This document shows, in pieces, positions 52,821-60,911 of a stretch of DNA of 64,000 nucleotides. The translations under genes were made by a program, and so were the position numbers. The DNA is taken from the NCBI RefSeq assembly GCF_007830175.1, contig NZ_VLKH01000009.1, forward strand, positions 62,001 to 126,000. Direction: 5' to 3'. The stretch comes from Sedimentibacter saalensis (GTDB taxonomy: Bacteria > Bacillota > Clostridia > Tissierellales > Sedimentibacteraceae). Position 1 is the stretch's first letter; each line of letters opens with the position of its first letter. Under the pieces are notes generated by a model, which saw nothing but the letters and a program-made list of their open reading frames with translations, was not told the origin of the DNA and did no database searches.

Positions 52821-54485
52821 TTAATCAATTACTTTAATTTCGATTACGCCGTTGTATTCTTTATCAGCTTTGTCTTCGTCAACTGCTGTAAAGTTAATAG
52901 TTACCAACTCATCATCTCCATTGGAATCATCAACCGGCACATATTTCAAATTAAGGATTTTATTTAACTTATATTCTGTACCAGCTACAACATTTTTATA
53001 ACTGTCGCTGTCCCCATCCAAGTCAATCATTAATTTGCCCTGGTCAGGAAGTTCAAATGTTACATAATCAATTGAGTCAAACACTGTTTGTGTGAAAATC
53101 TTTCCTCTTTCAGTCAAGCCATCAAGTTCATCTTTAAAATCTATAACCAAATCTTCATCTTCATCAACAGAAAGTTTTAATGTCTTGATTTCCTGAACTT
53201 CTTTTACTGTGATTCTGATCATTCCTGAATAAGAATCTTCTCCGTCTTTTGCAGTGTATTGTATGTCTACTACGCCACTGAAGTCCTGAGCAGGAACAAA
53301 TACTATATTGTCAAATTCACTGTCATCATAGAAATTACTTTCACTTGCTTTTACATCTTTTGTATCTAAAAGGTCTCCGTCACCGTTATAATCAAAGTAT
53401 AAAGTTCCCTTTTTATCGCTAGGCTGAACAAATTTCACTTCATCCATGTTGCTGTCAAGGTCGTCTTCAAATTCTTTTGCAGTGTTTTCATTAGTTGTAT
53501 ACTTGATTAAAGCAAGATCTTCATGTCCATCATCAACAACTGTTATTATAATCTTGCCTGAATAATGTTTGCCATCATCATCATATGCATGGTAGCTGAC
53601 ATTTACTGTGCCGCTGAAATCGCTCTTTGGAACAAATGTTATTTTTTCAAGCAAATTGCCGGAACCATCTAAATAATATTTTGTGTTTTCTGTTACCAAA
53701 TCGTTCTCGTTGCTGTTGGCATTATATTCATAATAAAGTGTGCCGTTTTTTGGATAATCAAATTTTACATATTCTATATCTGAATTAAAATCTTCAAGAA
53801 TATCTTCAATTGAATCCTTAAAGTTATTATCTGTTGATGTAAATGGAAGAACTTCATCTTCGTCTATTTTAAATTTAATATCGTCGATTTCATCATCTTC
53901 AACTTCGCCTTCATCTTCGTCATCTTCATAATCATTTTCGCCTGTCATCATGTAATGAAGCATCAATGCGATATCTTTTCTTTTTGCAAATTTATTCAGT
54001 TCGTTTTCATCAAACAATACGTCTAAGTCATCTTCTTCAATATCAAGATCATCATCCACCAACTGCTCTGCTCTCTCAATGAGCCATATTGCTTCTTGAA
54101 TTGTAACAGGTTTGTTTGGTTTGAAATACTTTCCATCTCCCTTTGCAATACCAAGCTCCTTAGCAGCTTTTACAGGTCCGTAAAAGTATTCATCTTTAGC
54201 TATATCAAGAAAGTTTTCACCTAACTCTTCATTGCTAATTTGAATATTAAAGGCTCTTACAATCATAACGATAACATCCCCACGTTTTACATTACCTTCT
54301 AAACCGTAATCACCATGTCCGTTCCCTTTCATTATTTCCTTTTCAATCAGTGATTCAACAGCAATTTTATAGTTTTTTTCATCTCTGACTTTTTTATTCC
54401 CCGGTGTAGCAAATGCTGCTGTGGTAAATATCATGCTCAATACAACCACCAATGCTAATACTCTTAGCATACTTTTGTTTTTCAT
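52821..54485 (-). CDS. Secreted, very acidic S-layer-homology (SLH) protein with repeated beta-sandwich domains
   Basis: This 554-residue protein has a signal peptide (SMLRVLALVVVLSMIFTTAA) and then SLH-type repeats (KIAVESLIEKEIMKGNGHGD; FYGPVKAAKELGIAKGDGKY) that would bind secondary cell-wall polymer. A Glu/Asp-rich linker follows (NDYEDDEDEGEVEDDEIDD). At least three repeats of about 110 residues share the pattern YVKF-P-GTLY-DY-G and FVP-DFSG-V-I-Y-A-DG, like cadherin/Ig-type tandem domains. Many Asp-rich loops suggest Ca2+ binding. Function unknown; probably a cell-surface structural protein. Confidence 0.85.
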   Translation of the reverse strand: MKNKSMLRVLALVVVLSMIFTTAAFATPGNKKVRDEKNYKIAVESLIEKEIMKGNGHGDYGLEGNVKRGDVIVMIVRAFNIQISNEELGENFLDIAKDEYFYGPVKAAKELGIAKGDGKYFKPNKPVTIQEAIWLIERAEQLVDDDLDIEEDDLDVLFDENELNKFAKRKDIALMLHYMMTGENDYEDDEDEGEVEDDEIDDIKFKIDEDEVLPFTSTDNNFKDSIEDILEDFNSDIEYVKFDYPKNGTLYYEYNANSNENDLVTENTKYYLDGSGNLLEKITFVPKSDFSGTVNVSYHAYDDDGKHYSGKIIITVVDDGHEDLALIKYTTNENTAKEFEDDLDSNMDEVKFVQPSDKKGTLYFDYNGDGDLLDTKDVKASESNFYDDSEFDNIVFVPAQDFSGVVDIQYTAKDGEDSYSGMIRITVKEVQEIKTLKLSVDEDEDLVIDFKDELDGLTERGKIFTQTVFDSIDYVTFELPDQGKLMIDLDGDSDSYKNVVAGTEYKLNKILNLKYVPVDDSNGDDELVTINFTAVDEDKADKEYNGVIEIKVID

Positions 54486-54602
54486 TTTTTTCCCTCCATT
54501 TTATACAATATATTTAAATTATATTTCTGTATCAAGGTTGTAACACAGATACATTATAATTTTCGTACTATTAGAAAGTTTTTTGGGGGTAACATATAAA
54601 TA

Positions 54603-55304
54603 TTAGAATTCAATGGAATCATTGTTCATGTCAACCAGAAATCTCTTTACTTTTCCGTTGAATCTTTTTATTACCAAATTTTCTATTTCATCCATGGATT
54701 TTTTTAATGTTGAATCTTCGTTGTATTCAAAGCCAACCAATTGAAAAAATACATTGCTGCTTTCATTTGTAAGCTTCCCAAGCTCGCTTTGCCTCCACAC
54801 CCACTTTAACGTCTGCACTACATTGCCGCTGGTAAAAACAAGCTCTCCTTCAGGAACATCCTCATATTCTTCGGCGCCGAAAGGTAGAAAAATGTCGCCT
54901 TTTCTGCTGTATCTTACTTCAAGGTCCTGGTGTATATCCCTGAGGTCATGTCCTCCCAATGATATGCCGTTTTCTATGGAAACTGCGTTACATAAATCAA
55001 CCAGTGCATTAATGACAGGAAGCTGACCTCCCTTGATTATCCTTTTAAACATCGCTTCAACAGAAGGAGGATATTTGTTGGGATTTATTCCTGATTTTAT
55101 CATCACATCTCTGTACAACTCAACATTGTGAAGGCTTCTGAGGTTTTCAGGCTTAATTTCTTCTCTCATTTTGTTTTCTGCTTGTCTTAATCTTTCTTCA
55201 TCTGCAAAAGTTGTTTCAGAATTTTCAATGTTTTCTCCTATTAAAATTCCAAACTTAATGTCTTTGTTCAATTCAAATACTGATTTATCAACGGTGTATT
55301 TCAT
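54603..55304 (-). CDS. B3/B4-domain protein (PheT-like tRNA-binding/editing domain)
   Basis: This 233-residue stand-alone B3/B4 domain has the family signature LYRDVMIKSGINPNKYPPSV (residues about 63-82), followed by ISLGGHDLRDIHQDLEVRYS. In PheT this domain edits mischarged Tyr-tRNA; free-standing versions are common in Clostridia and their role is not settled. Single gene with a minus-strand ribosome site (GGAGATAGTT before ATG 55304). Confidence 0.85.
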   Translation of the reverse strand: MKYTVDKSVFELNKDIKFGILIGENIENSETTFADEERLRQAENKMREEIKPENLRSLHNVELYRDVMIKSGINPNKYPPSVEAMFKRIIKGGQLPVINALVDLCNAVSIENGISLGGHDLRDIHQDLEVRYSRKGDIFLPFGAEEYEDVPEGELVFTSGNVVQTLKWVWRQSELGKLTNESSNVFFQLVGFEYNEDSTLKKSMDEIENLVIKRFNGKVKRFLVDMNNDSIEF

Positions 55305-55477
55305 AACTATCTCCTAATTAAGTATTAAGCAAATGTTTCCAGCATGCTGATAACATTATAATACTTTTTAAGCATTACACAACCTTTTTTAAAATATAAA
55401 ATTTGATTTTTTAAAAATTCGGTCATTTAAGGGATATATTTTGTTGTTTTGAAAATAATATTGTAGGAGGTGTTTAT

Positions 55478-56014
55478 ATGAATTTTTCAACAAAAGAAAG
55501 ATATTTGCTTGAAGACCAGAAAAACCATGAAAAACTTTGTATTCAGAAGTATGCTAATTACGCCAATTTAGCCTCAGACCCAGCTCTTAAAAACATTTTT
55601 AAGCAGAATGGTCAAATTGAACAAGAACATTACAATACAATTGACCAGCTTCTTAAAGGACAGATGCCTGCTGTGGGACAGCAAAGCGGAGGTCAGCAGC
55701 AGTCCGGTGGTATGCAATCTAAAGGTATGCAGTCACAAGGACAACAAAACAGCTCTTCACAGAATATGATTTTCCAAAACACTAATCAGTCTGGTTCACA
55801 GGGCAGCGGAAGTATGAATACAAACGACAGAGATCTTTGTACAGATATGCTCATGACTGAAAAATATGTTTCAGGAGCATATAACACTGCAATTTTTGAA
55901 TTCAGAGACACACAGGTAAGAAACATCCTTAACCACATTCAAAAAGAAGAACAACAGCACGGAGAATCAATTTTCAAATATATGGAAAGCAACGGTATGT
56001 ACAACGTGCAATAA
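55478..56014 (+). CDS. CotF-family spore coat protein
   Basis: This 178-residue protein has two helical ferritin-like halves (TKERYLLEDQKNHEKLCIQK, and DRDLCTDMLMTEKYVSGAYN) joined by a Gln/Gly/Ser/Met-rich linker (about residues 62-115). CotF-type proteins are deposited in the spore coat. AGGAGGTGTTTAT precedes ATG 55478. It supports a spore-forming host. Expression would be sporulation-specific, but I could not place a mother-cell sigma promoter. Confidence 0.9.
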   Translation: MNFSTKERYLLEDQKNHEKLCIQKYANYANLASDPALKNIFKQNGQIEQEHYNTIDQLLKGQMPAVGQQSGGQQQSGGMQSKGMQSQGQQNSSSQNMIFQNTNQSGSQGSGSMNTNDRDLCTDMLMTEKYVSGAYNTAIFEFRDTQVRNILNHIQKEEQQHGESIFKYMESNGMYNVQ

Positions 56015-56039
56015 AAAAAGTGGCATTGCCACTTTTTTT
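56013..56039 (+). terminator. Terminator of the CotF-like gene
   Basis: AAAAAAAGTGGC and GCCACTTTTTTT pair over a three-base loop directly after the stop. Confidence 0.85.
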
Positions 56040-56316
56040 ATTGCAGCATCCCTTCACATAATTTCACTAAAATAAAATATATCAATAAACCTTTATAAAT
56101 CCTATTATACTGTGTTTATGATTTTATATTAACGAATAATTAACCATATTATTCCTTTCTAATCATTTATTAACATTTTAAATTGTAATCCAATTATAAA
56201 ATAAAGTAATGTAAAATTGACTTTGTTATTATTTTAATTATTCTTGACAAATGTTGAAAACTCAATATTTTGTTCATATTTCAACGTTACAGAACGCGTT
56301 CACCCAAAAATATATC
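56040..56316. other. A/T-rich spacer; no gene seen
   Basis: This 277-base stretch has no credible frame. The promoter of the selenoprotein gene follows. Confidence 0.4.
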
Positions 56317-56369
56317 TTGAACTTTCATACACTCGATGCTAAACTATTAATGAAGACAAACATTGTCTT
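56317..56369 (+). promoter_or_regulatory. Promoter and hairpin/operator of the selenoprotein gene
   Basis: TTGAAC (56317-56322) and TAAACT (56340-56345) are 17 bases apart. A perfect inverted repeat AAGACAA-ACA-TTGTCTT (56353-56369) covers the expected transcript start. It could be an operator or a 5' hairpin. Confidence 0.5.
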
Positions 56370-56399
56370 ACATATTATAATTATATCGGGAGAAATAAT

Positions 56400-57083
56400 A
56401 TGACAGAAAACAAACAAATTTCAAGGAAGGATTTTCTTAAGGGAATGGGCCTTACTGTAGCAGGCGTTGCAGTAACAGGATCTCTTGCAGGAGTTTTAAC
56501 AGGATGTTCAACTAAGGAAGCCGAAGCACCAGCACCAGCAGCTGTTGCAGCGGCAGTAGATACATCACAGGCTCCAGCATGGCCATTTAAATATGAGAAA
56601 ATCGACGTAGCAACAGCACAGGAAAAAGCTTATGCAGGCTATAAAGAAAAAGGTGGCTGAGGCAGCGGCGTAGCCGAAGGGTTCTTCGGTACATTAGCTG
56701 AACAGGTTGGATATCCATTCAATCAATACCCAGCACAAATGTTTACAAACTATGGAGCAGGTTTCACTCAAGCATCTTTATGTGGTTCACTGGGATGTGC
56801 TGCAGCATGTATTGGTTCAGTATGTGATGCAGATACAGCAAAAGCAATATTAGGAGAATTGGAAAACTGGTACAAGGAAGCAGAACTTCCAATGTATCAG
56901 CCAGAAAATCTTAATTTGCCAACAACTGTAGCAGGTTCAATATTGTGTTCAGACTCTGTAGGAAACTTCATGGCAAAATCAGGATATGCAATGGGTGACC
57001 CTGAAAGAAAATCTCGTTGTGCAGGTGTTGCTGCTGACGTTACAGGAAAAATGGTAGAGCTTTTAAATGCTAAATTAGCTTAA
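56400..57083 (+). CDS. C_GCAxxG_C_C-family redox protein: Tat-type lipoprotein with UGA-encoded selenocysteine
   Basis: Frame 56400-57083 gives 227 residues if the TGA at 56658-56660 is read as Sec87. Sequence on both sides belongs to one family: KEKGG-U-GSGVAEGFFGTLA, then ASLCGSLGCAAACIGSVC (Cys 128, 133, 137, 142), and Cys 183 and 207, fitting C_GCAxxG_C_C proteins, whose first conserved Cys falls on the UGA. The N-terminus has a twin-arginine-like SRKDFLK (residues 8-14, Arg-Lys) and a lipobox LTGC (Cys36), then an Ala/Pro-rich linker. A SECIS-like hairpin follows the UGA. tatA lies 93 bases downstream. The electron partner and function are unknown. Ending at the UGA would leave only a lipoprotein leader, so read-through is favoured. 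Confidence 0.88.
56661..56692 (+). promoter_or_regulatory. Bacterial SECIS-like element
   Basis: CCGAAG (56674-56679) and CTTCGG (56684-56689) form a perfect stem with a GGUU loop. The stem is extended by GTA (56670-56672) and TAC (56690-56692) around one bulged G. The first loop G is 20 bases past the UGA, within the usual distance for SelB-binding SECIS. Confidence 0.8.
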
Positions 57084-57085
57084 TA

Positions 57086-57109
57086 AAAACGAGGAGCAAT
57101 CCTCGTTTT
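57086..57109 (+). terminator. Terminator of the selenoprotein gene
   Basis: AAAACGAGGA (57086-57095) and TCCTCGTTTT (57100-57109) pair over a GCAA loop, directly after the stop. Confidence 0.85.
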
Positions 57110-57176
57110 ATTAATAATACTTGATTAAAATTGATAAATGATTTACAATGTACATATATAAAGTAGGAGGTACTCT

Positions 57177-57368
57177 ATGGGTAGAATTGGAGCAACAGAG
57201 CTTATATTAATATTAGCTATTGCGCTTATAATATTTGGTCCTTCCAAGCTTCCTGAAGTTGGAAAATCTTTAGGAGAAGCATTGGGACAATTTAAGGCTC
57301 ACGCTAATAAGGTTTCAGATAATGCAGCTGCTGAAACTAAGAAAGATGATGAAAATAAAGATATATAA
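57177..57368 (+). CDS. tatA: Twin-arginine translocase TatA
   Basis: This 63-residue protein has one membrane helix ([20 protein letters not shown] with the FGP hinge), then the amphipathic helix [19 protein letters not shown] and a charged tail. AGGAGGT precedes ATG 57177. It forms the Tat pore with TatC (35029-35787). It directly follows a gene for a Tat-type lipoprotein, which suggests that protein is a main cargo. Confidence 0.95.
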   Translation: MGRIGATELILILAIALIIFGPSKLPEVGKSLGEALGQFKAHANKVSDNAAAETKKDDENKDI

Positions 57369-57410
57369 GCCAATATATGTACTTATTTGAATTAATATAT
57401 TTGATAAATT

Positions 57411-57431
57411 CCTCAGTTGAAAAATTGGGGT
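57411..57431 (+). terminator. Terminator of tatA
   Basis: CCTCAGTT (57411-57418) and AATTGGGG (57424-57431) pair with two G-U pairs. TTTTTTATTTTT follows. Confidence 0.7.
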
Positions 57432-57477
57432 TTTTTATTTTTATAAGCATGTGAAAATTATTTTATAAATTAACTCT

Positions 57478-57506
57478 TGACAAATCATATGGATTCTAAT
57501 AATATG
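57478..57506 (+). promoter_or_regulatory. Promoter of the ilvBN T-box leader
   Basis: TTGACA (57478-57483) and TAATAT (57501-57506) are 17 bases apart, just before the leader. Confidence 0.65.
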
Positions 57507-57526
57507 GGATAAATTTAAAACATGCC

Positions 57527-57735
57527 ATGAAAAAGAGGAGTAAGTACAAATGCTCACAGAGAGTGAAGTCCACAGGCTGAAAGATTTCACAGTTGAATTT
57601 GTATTGAAGGTAGCTTTGGAGCATTTAATCTGAAGTAGCAGTAGGATTAAACGGTTATTCCGTTATAATAACAAGAGCCTTTATGGAAATTTGGTGGTAC
57701 CGCGGGAATTCTCGTCCTTATGTGAGAATTCCCGC
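57527..57735 (+). promoter_or_regulatory. T-box riboswitch leader of ilvBN
   Basis: The T-box core GGTGGTACCGCGG (57693-57705) overlaps the terminator GCGGGAATTCTC (57702-57713) / GAGAATTCCCGC (57724-57735), followed by TTTTTG. Stem I is closed by AAATGCTC and GAGCATTT. A branched-chain amino-acid tRNA is the expected ligand from the gene controlled. I could not fix the specifier codon. Confidence 0.93.
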
Positions 57736-57770
57736 TTTTTGTTTACAAAAAAAAAGAAAGAGGTAAGCGT

Positions 57771-59414
57771 ATGAAAATGAAAGCATCAGAAGCAATCGTA
57801 AAATGTTTTGAAGCAGAAAACGTAGACTTGGTATTCGGATATCCCGGCGGAGCAGTCCTCCCCCTTTATGAAGCCCTTCGTAATTCTGCCGTCAAACACA
57901 TACTTGTAAGACAGGAACAATCAGCAGCACATATGGCAAGCGGTTATGGACGAGCTCTATGCAAAGTTGGAGTATGTATTGCCACTTCAGGTCCAGGTGC
58001 CACAAATTTAATAACAGGAATTGCAACGGCTTATATGGATTCAATACCTCTTGTTGTTATAACAGGTCAGGTAAACTCATCAACTATCGGAAGAGACATG
58101 TTTCAGGAAGCTGACATCATCGGAGCAACTCAATGTTTCACAAAAAACAGCTACCTTGTAAAGCATGCTAGTGAACTTCCGCGAATACTGAAAGAAGCTT
58201 TTTATATTGCTTCCACCGGAAGGAAGGGCCCTGTGCTTATAGACATTCCCCGTGATATTCAAGAGACTGCAATTGACTTTTCTTACCCTGAAACAGTTAA
58301 CATAAGAGGATACAAGCCTACACTTAGCGGCAACGCAAAACAAATCAAAAAAGCTGTTGAACTGATAAACAAATCCCAACGGCCGATAATTTGTATAGGC
58401 GGAGGCATCAGGTCTGCCCAGGCTTTTAATGAACTTAACATGTTTGTTGAAAAAACAGGAATTCCGGTTGTGTGCACCCTTATGGGAGTAGACTCTTTTT
58501 CTAACACAAGCCCTTATTTTGCAGGACTCATAGGATCTCACGGCTATCCCTTTGCAAACAGGATGATAAATGATTCTGATTTGCTCATAGTTATTGGAGC
58601 ACGTTTTGCAGACCGGTCCACATCAATGATGAAGAAGTCCTTTAACAGTAATATTATTCACATTGATATTGACCCGGCGGAAATAGGAAAAAATTTTGAA
58701 ACAGCTGTCCCCATTGTAGGAAATGCAAAGGACATACTGACTGATTTATTAGAATGGGATTACAGCTTAAACACTGCTGAATGGGTTAGCGCTTCACAAC
58801 ACATGCGCAAAGACTACATGGATAAAATTTACTCCCATGATACAACCATGAATCCAAGGCTGTTAATCAAGAAAATTTCTGACTTTCTTGGAGAAAAAGG
58901 AACATGGGTTGCTGATGTAGGTCTTAATCAAATATGGGCAGCCCACAGCTTTTCAGCAGGTTTAAACAAGAGATTCTTTACTTCCGGAGGTCTGGGCACA
59001 ATGGGTTATAGTCTTCCTGCTGCCATAGGTGCAAAAATGGCATTAAATGAAGAACTCGTAATTGCTTCCATGGGAGACGGGGGCTTTCAAATGCTCATGA
59101 GCGACATTGCTGTTGCCAGAGAACACAACGTTGGTGTAAAATTCATTATTTTTAACAATGGAAAACTTGGCATGGTAAGGGAACTTCAAAAAAATTCCTA
59201 CGGGAATCAGTCATACTTCGGTATAGAGTTCGGGTTCAATCCTGATTTTATGAAAATTGCAGATGCCTACTGCATCAAATCCATGAAAATTTCAGACAAT
59301 GGAGAAATTGACGAAGCAATTAAGGAAATGTTCAAGACCAATGAACCATTTGTGCTTGAATGCATTGTAGATCCTGAAATTTCTTCAGTACCGCGTTTAG
59401 GAGGCAGATCATGA
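57771..59414 (+). CDS. ilvB: Acetolactate synthase large (catalytic) subunit
   Basis: This 547-residue thiamine-diphosphate enzyme catalyses the first common step of valine/leucine/isoleucine synthesis. Motifs: FGYPGGAVLPLYEAL with RQEQSAAHMASGYGRA (cofactor Glu), TSGPGATNLITGIATAYMDS, and GDGGFQMLMSDIAVAREHN (Mg-ThDP motif). It overlaps ilvN by four bases and is controlled by a T-box. GAGGT lies before ATG 57771. Confidence 0.95.
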   Translation: MKMKASEAIVKCFEAENVDLVFGYPGGAVLPLYEALRNSAVKHILVRQEQSAAHMASGYGRALCKVGVCIATSGPGATNLITGIATAYMDSIPLVVITGQVNSSTIGRDMFQEADIIGATQCFTKNSYLVKHASELPRILKEAFYIASTGRKGPVLIDIPRDIQETAIDFSYPETVNIRGYKPTLSGNAKQIKKAVELINKSQRPIICIGGGIRSAQAFNELNMFVEKTGIPVVCTLMGVDSFSNTSPYFAGLIGSHGYPFANRMINDSDLLIVIGARFADRSTSMMKKSFNSNIIHIDIDPAEIGKNFETAVPIVGNAKDILTDLLEWDYSLNTAEWVSASQHMRKDYMDKIYSHDTTMNPRLLIKKISDFLGEKGTWVADVGLNQIWAAHSFSAGLNKRFFTSGGLGTMGYSLPAAIGAKMALNEELVIASMGDGGFQMLMSDIAVAREHNVGVKFIIFNNGKLGMVRELQKNSYGNQSYFGIEFGFNPDFMKIADAYCIKSMKISDNGEIDEAIKEMFKTNEPFVLECIVDPEISSVPRLGGRS

Positions 59415-59896
59415 GCGAAAACAAAAAAATATTGTTGTCAATACTTGTTGAAAACTATTCAGGAACTTTAAGCAAGGTAGCCGGACTTTTTACCAGAAGA
59501 GGATACAATATTGACAGCCTTAATGTAGCAGAAACACAGGATCCTAAAATTTCAAGGATTACAGTAACCGTAACCGGCGACTCATATGTAATAGAACAAA
59601 TAACTAAACAACTTCATAAGCTTATCAATGTTATTAAAATTTCAATACTTTCATCTGAGTCCTCCGTACAGCGTGAGCTTATGATGATAAAAGTGAATTC
59701 TGAAGGACAAAAAAGGTCTGAATTAGTGCAGATAGTGAATATTTTCAAAGCAAACATAATTGATGTGCAACATAAAAACTTAATTGTTTCAATAAGCGGA
59801 GATGAAGACAAAAACAATGCTTTTCTAGAACTTCTTAAACCATTTGGCATTGTGGAAATGACAAGAACAGGCCCTACTGCTCTTGAAAGAGGATAA
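59411..59896 (+). CDS. ilvN: Acetolactate synthase small (regulatory) subunit
   Basis: This 161-residue protein has an N-terminal ACT domain (LSILVENYSGTLSKVAGLFT, RRGYNIDSLNVAETQDP) that binds valine, and the family C-terminal domain (RELMMIKVNSEGQKRSELVQ, FGIVEMTRTGPTALERG). It activates IlvB and gives feedback control. ATGA overlap with ilvB. Confidence 0.95.
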   Translation: MSENKKILLSILVENYSGTLSKVAGLFTRRGYNIDSLNVAETQDPKISRITVTVTGDSYVIEQITKQLHKLINVIKISILSSESSVQRELMMIKVNSEGQKRSELVQIVNIFKANIIDVQHKNLIVSISGDEDKNNAFLELLKPFGIVEMTRTGPTALERG

Positions 59897-59897
59897 A

Positions 59898-59927
59898 AAG
59901 GAAATCTCAGAACGCTGAGATTTCCTT
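59898..59927. terminator. Bidirectional terminator overlapping the 3' end of nnrD
   Basis: AAGGAAATCTCAG (59898-59910) and CTGAGATTTCCTT (59915-59927) pair over AACG. The right arm encodes the last residues of the convergent nnrD gene, and the nnrD stop (59907-59909) is in the left arm. Confidence 0.75.
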
Positions 59928-60824
59928 AAATGCTTCCGGCAGGTACTTGATTATGTCCCCTGCAATAAGCGAATATTCACCAACATTTTTTGCAGCAATG
60001 TCTCCTGCTAGGCCGTGAATGAATACAGCAGCCATAAGAGCATGTTTAATATCTATTTGTTGCCCAATAAACGATGTTATGATACCGGTCAACACATCTC
60101 CGCTTCCTGCAGTTGCCATTCCCGGATTACCTGTGGTATTTATAAAAATGCTGCCATCCGGACATGATATTAAACTCCGTGCTCCCTTAAGCACAAGGTA
60201 TGCATTGTAAAACAAAGAAAAACTTCTTGCAGTTTCAATTATATTTTCTCTAATTTCTGCAACACCCTTATTTAACAGCCTCGCCATTTCTCCGTAATGA
60301 GGGGTTAATACAATTTCTTGGCGATGATTTTTTAATTTTTCAAGATTTAATAAATTTATGCCTTCAGCATCAAGTACCAGTGGATTTAAACATTCATCCA
60401 GAAGGCTGTTCAAGATTTTTTCATAATTGAACAAATTAGTACATCCTGAACCTGTTGAAACCACATCTGCAAATGAAAGAACTTCCCTGCTGAATTCGTC
60501 AAAATACAATCTTTCTTCATTGAAGGGATGTGTGATTGCTTCAAGAGACATTGTTTCAACAACATTGTATATTGAAGCAGGAATAAACCCTTTAACCAGC
60601 CCTGATCCGCTCCTTAATGCAGCGTTTAGGTTAAGAACTGCAGCTCCAGCCATTCCTTTTGAACCTGATACAAAAGCAGCTTTTCCGTATGTTCCTTTGT
60701 GGGAATCTCTCTTCCTCTTAGTTATAATTTCTCTCACATCATGAATTGTAATTAATTTTGCGTCATTGTTCTTCAATTGTGACGGTTCAACAAAATCCTC
60801 AATTCCTAAAATGAATTTATCCAT
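59907..60824 (-). CDS. nnrD: ADP/ATP-dependent NAD(P)H-hydrate dehydratase
   Basis: This 305-residue ribokinase-like repair enzyme restores NAD(P)H from its hydrates. Motifs: KGTYGKAAFVSGSKGMAGAA, VVSTGSGCTN, LVLDAEGINLL, VLTPHYGEMARLL and the catalytic NTTGNPGMATAGSGDVLTGI. The epimerase (NnrE) domain often fused in front is missing; the 30-residue N-terminal stretch is too short. Convergent with ilvN. Confidence 0.93.
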   Translation of the reverse strand: MDKFILGIEDFVEPSQLKNNDAKLITIHDVREIITKRKRDSHKGTYGKAAFVSGSKGMAGAAVLNLNAALRSGSGLVKGFIPASIYNVVETMSLEAITHPFNEERLYFDEFSREVLSFADVVSTGSGCTNLFNYEKILNSLLDECLNPLVLDAEGINLLNLEKLKNHRQEIVLTPHYGEMARLLNKGVAEIRENIIETARSFSLFYNAYLVLKGARSLISCPDGSIFINTTGNPGMATAGSGDVLTGIITSFIGQQIDIKHALMAAVFIHGLAGDIAAKNVGEYSLIAGDIIKYLPEAFKEISAF

Positions 60825-60911
60825 TGCTCTCCTACCCTTTGTTTGTTGACATTTTCTTTCAATTATTATATCTTAAATTATAAGTAAAATCAAATTAAAC
60901 AGGAGGTTTAC

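Noticed and set aside
56400..56660. Reading the gene as ending at TGA 56658, giving an 86-residue lipoprotein
   Set aside because: Family sequence continues in frame past the TGA, a SECIS-like hairpin follows it, and the terminator lies only after the second part; Sec read-through explains all three.
56739..57083. Separate gene starting at ATG 56739
   Set aside because: No ribosome site before it, and its sequence is the direct continuation of the upstream frame.
57527..57735. Assigning the T-box specifier codon to Leu, Ile or Val
   Set aside because: Several codons in the 3' side of stem I would fit; without a covariance model the choice would be a guess.
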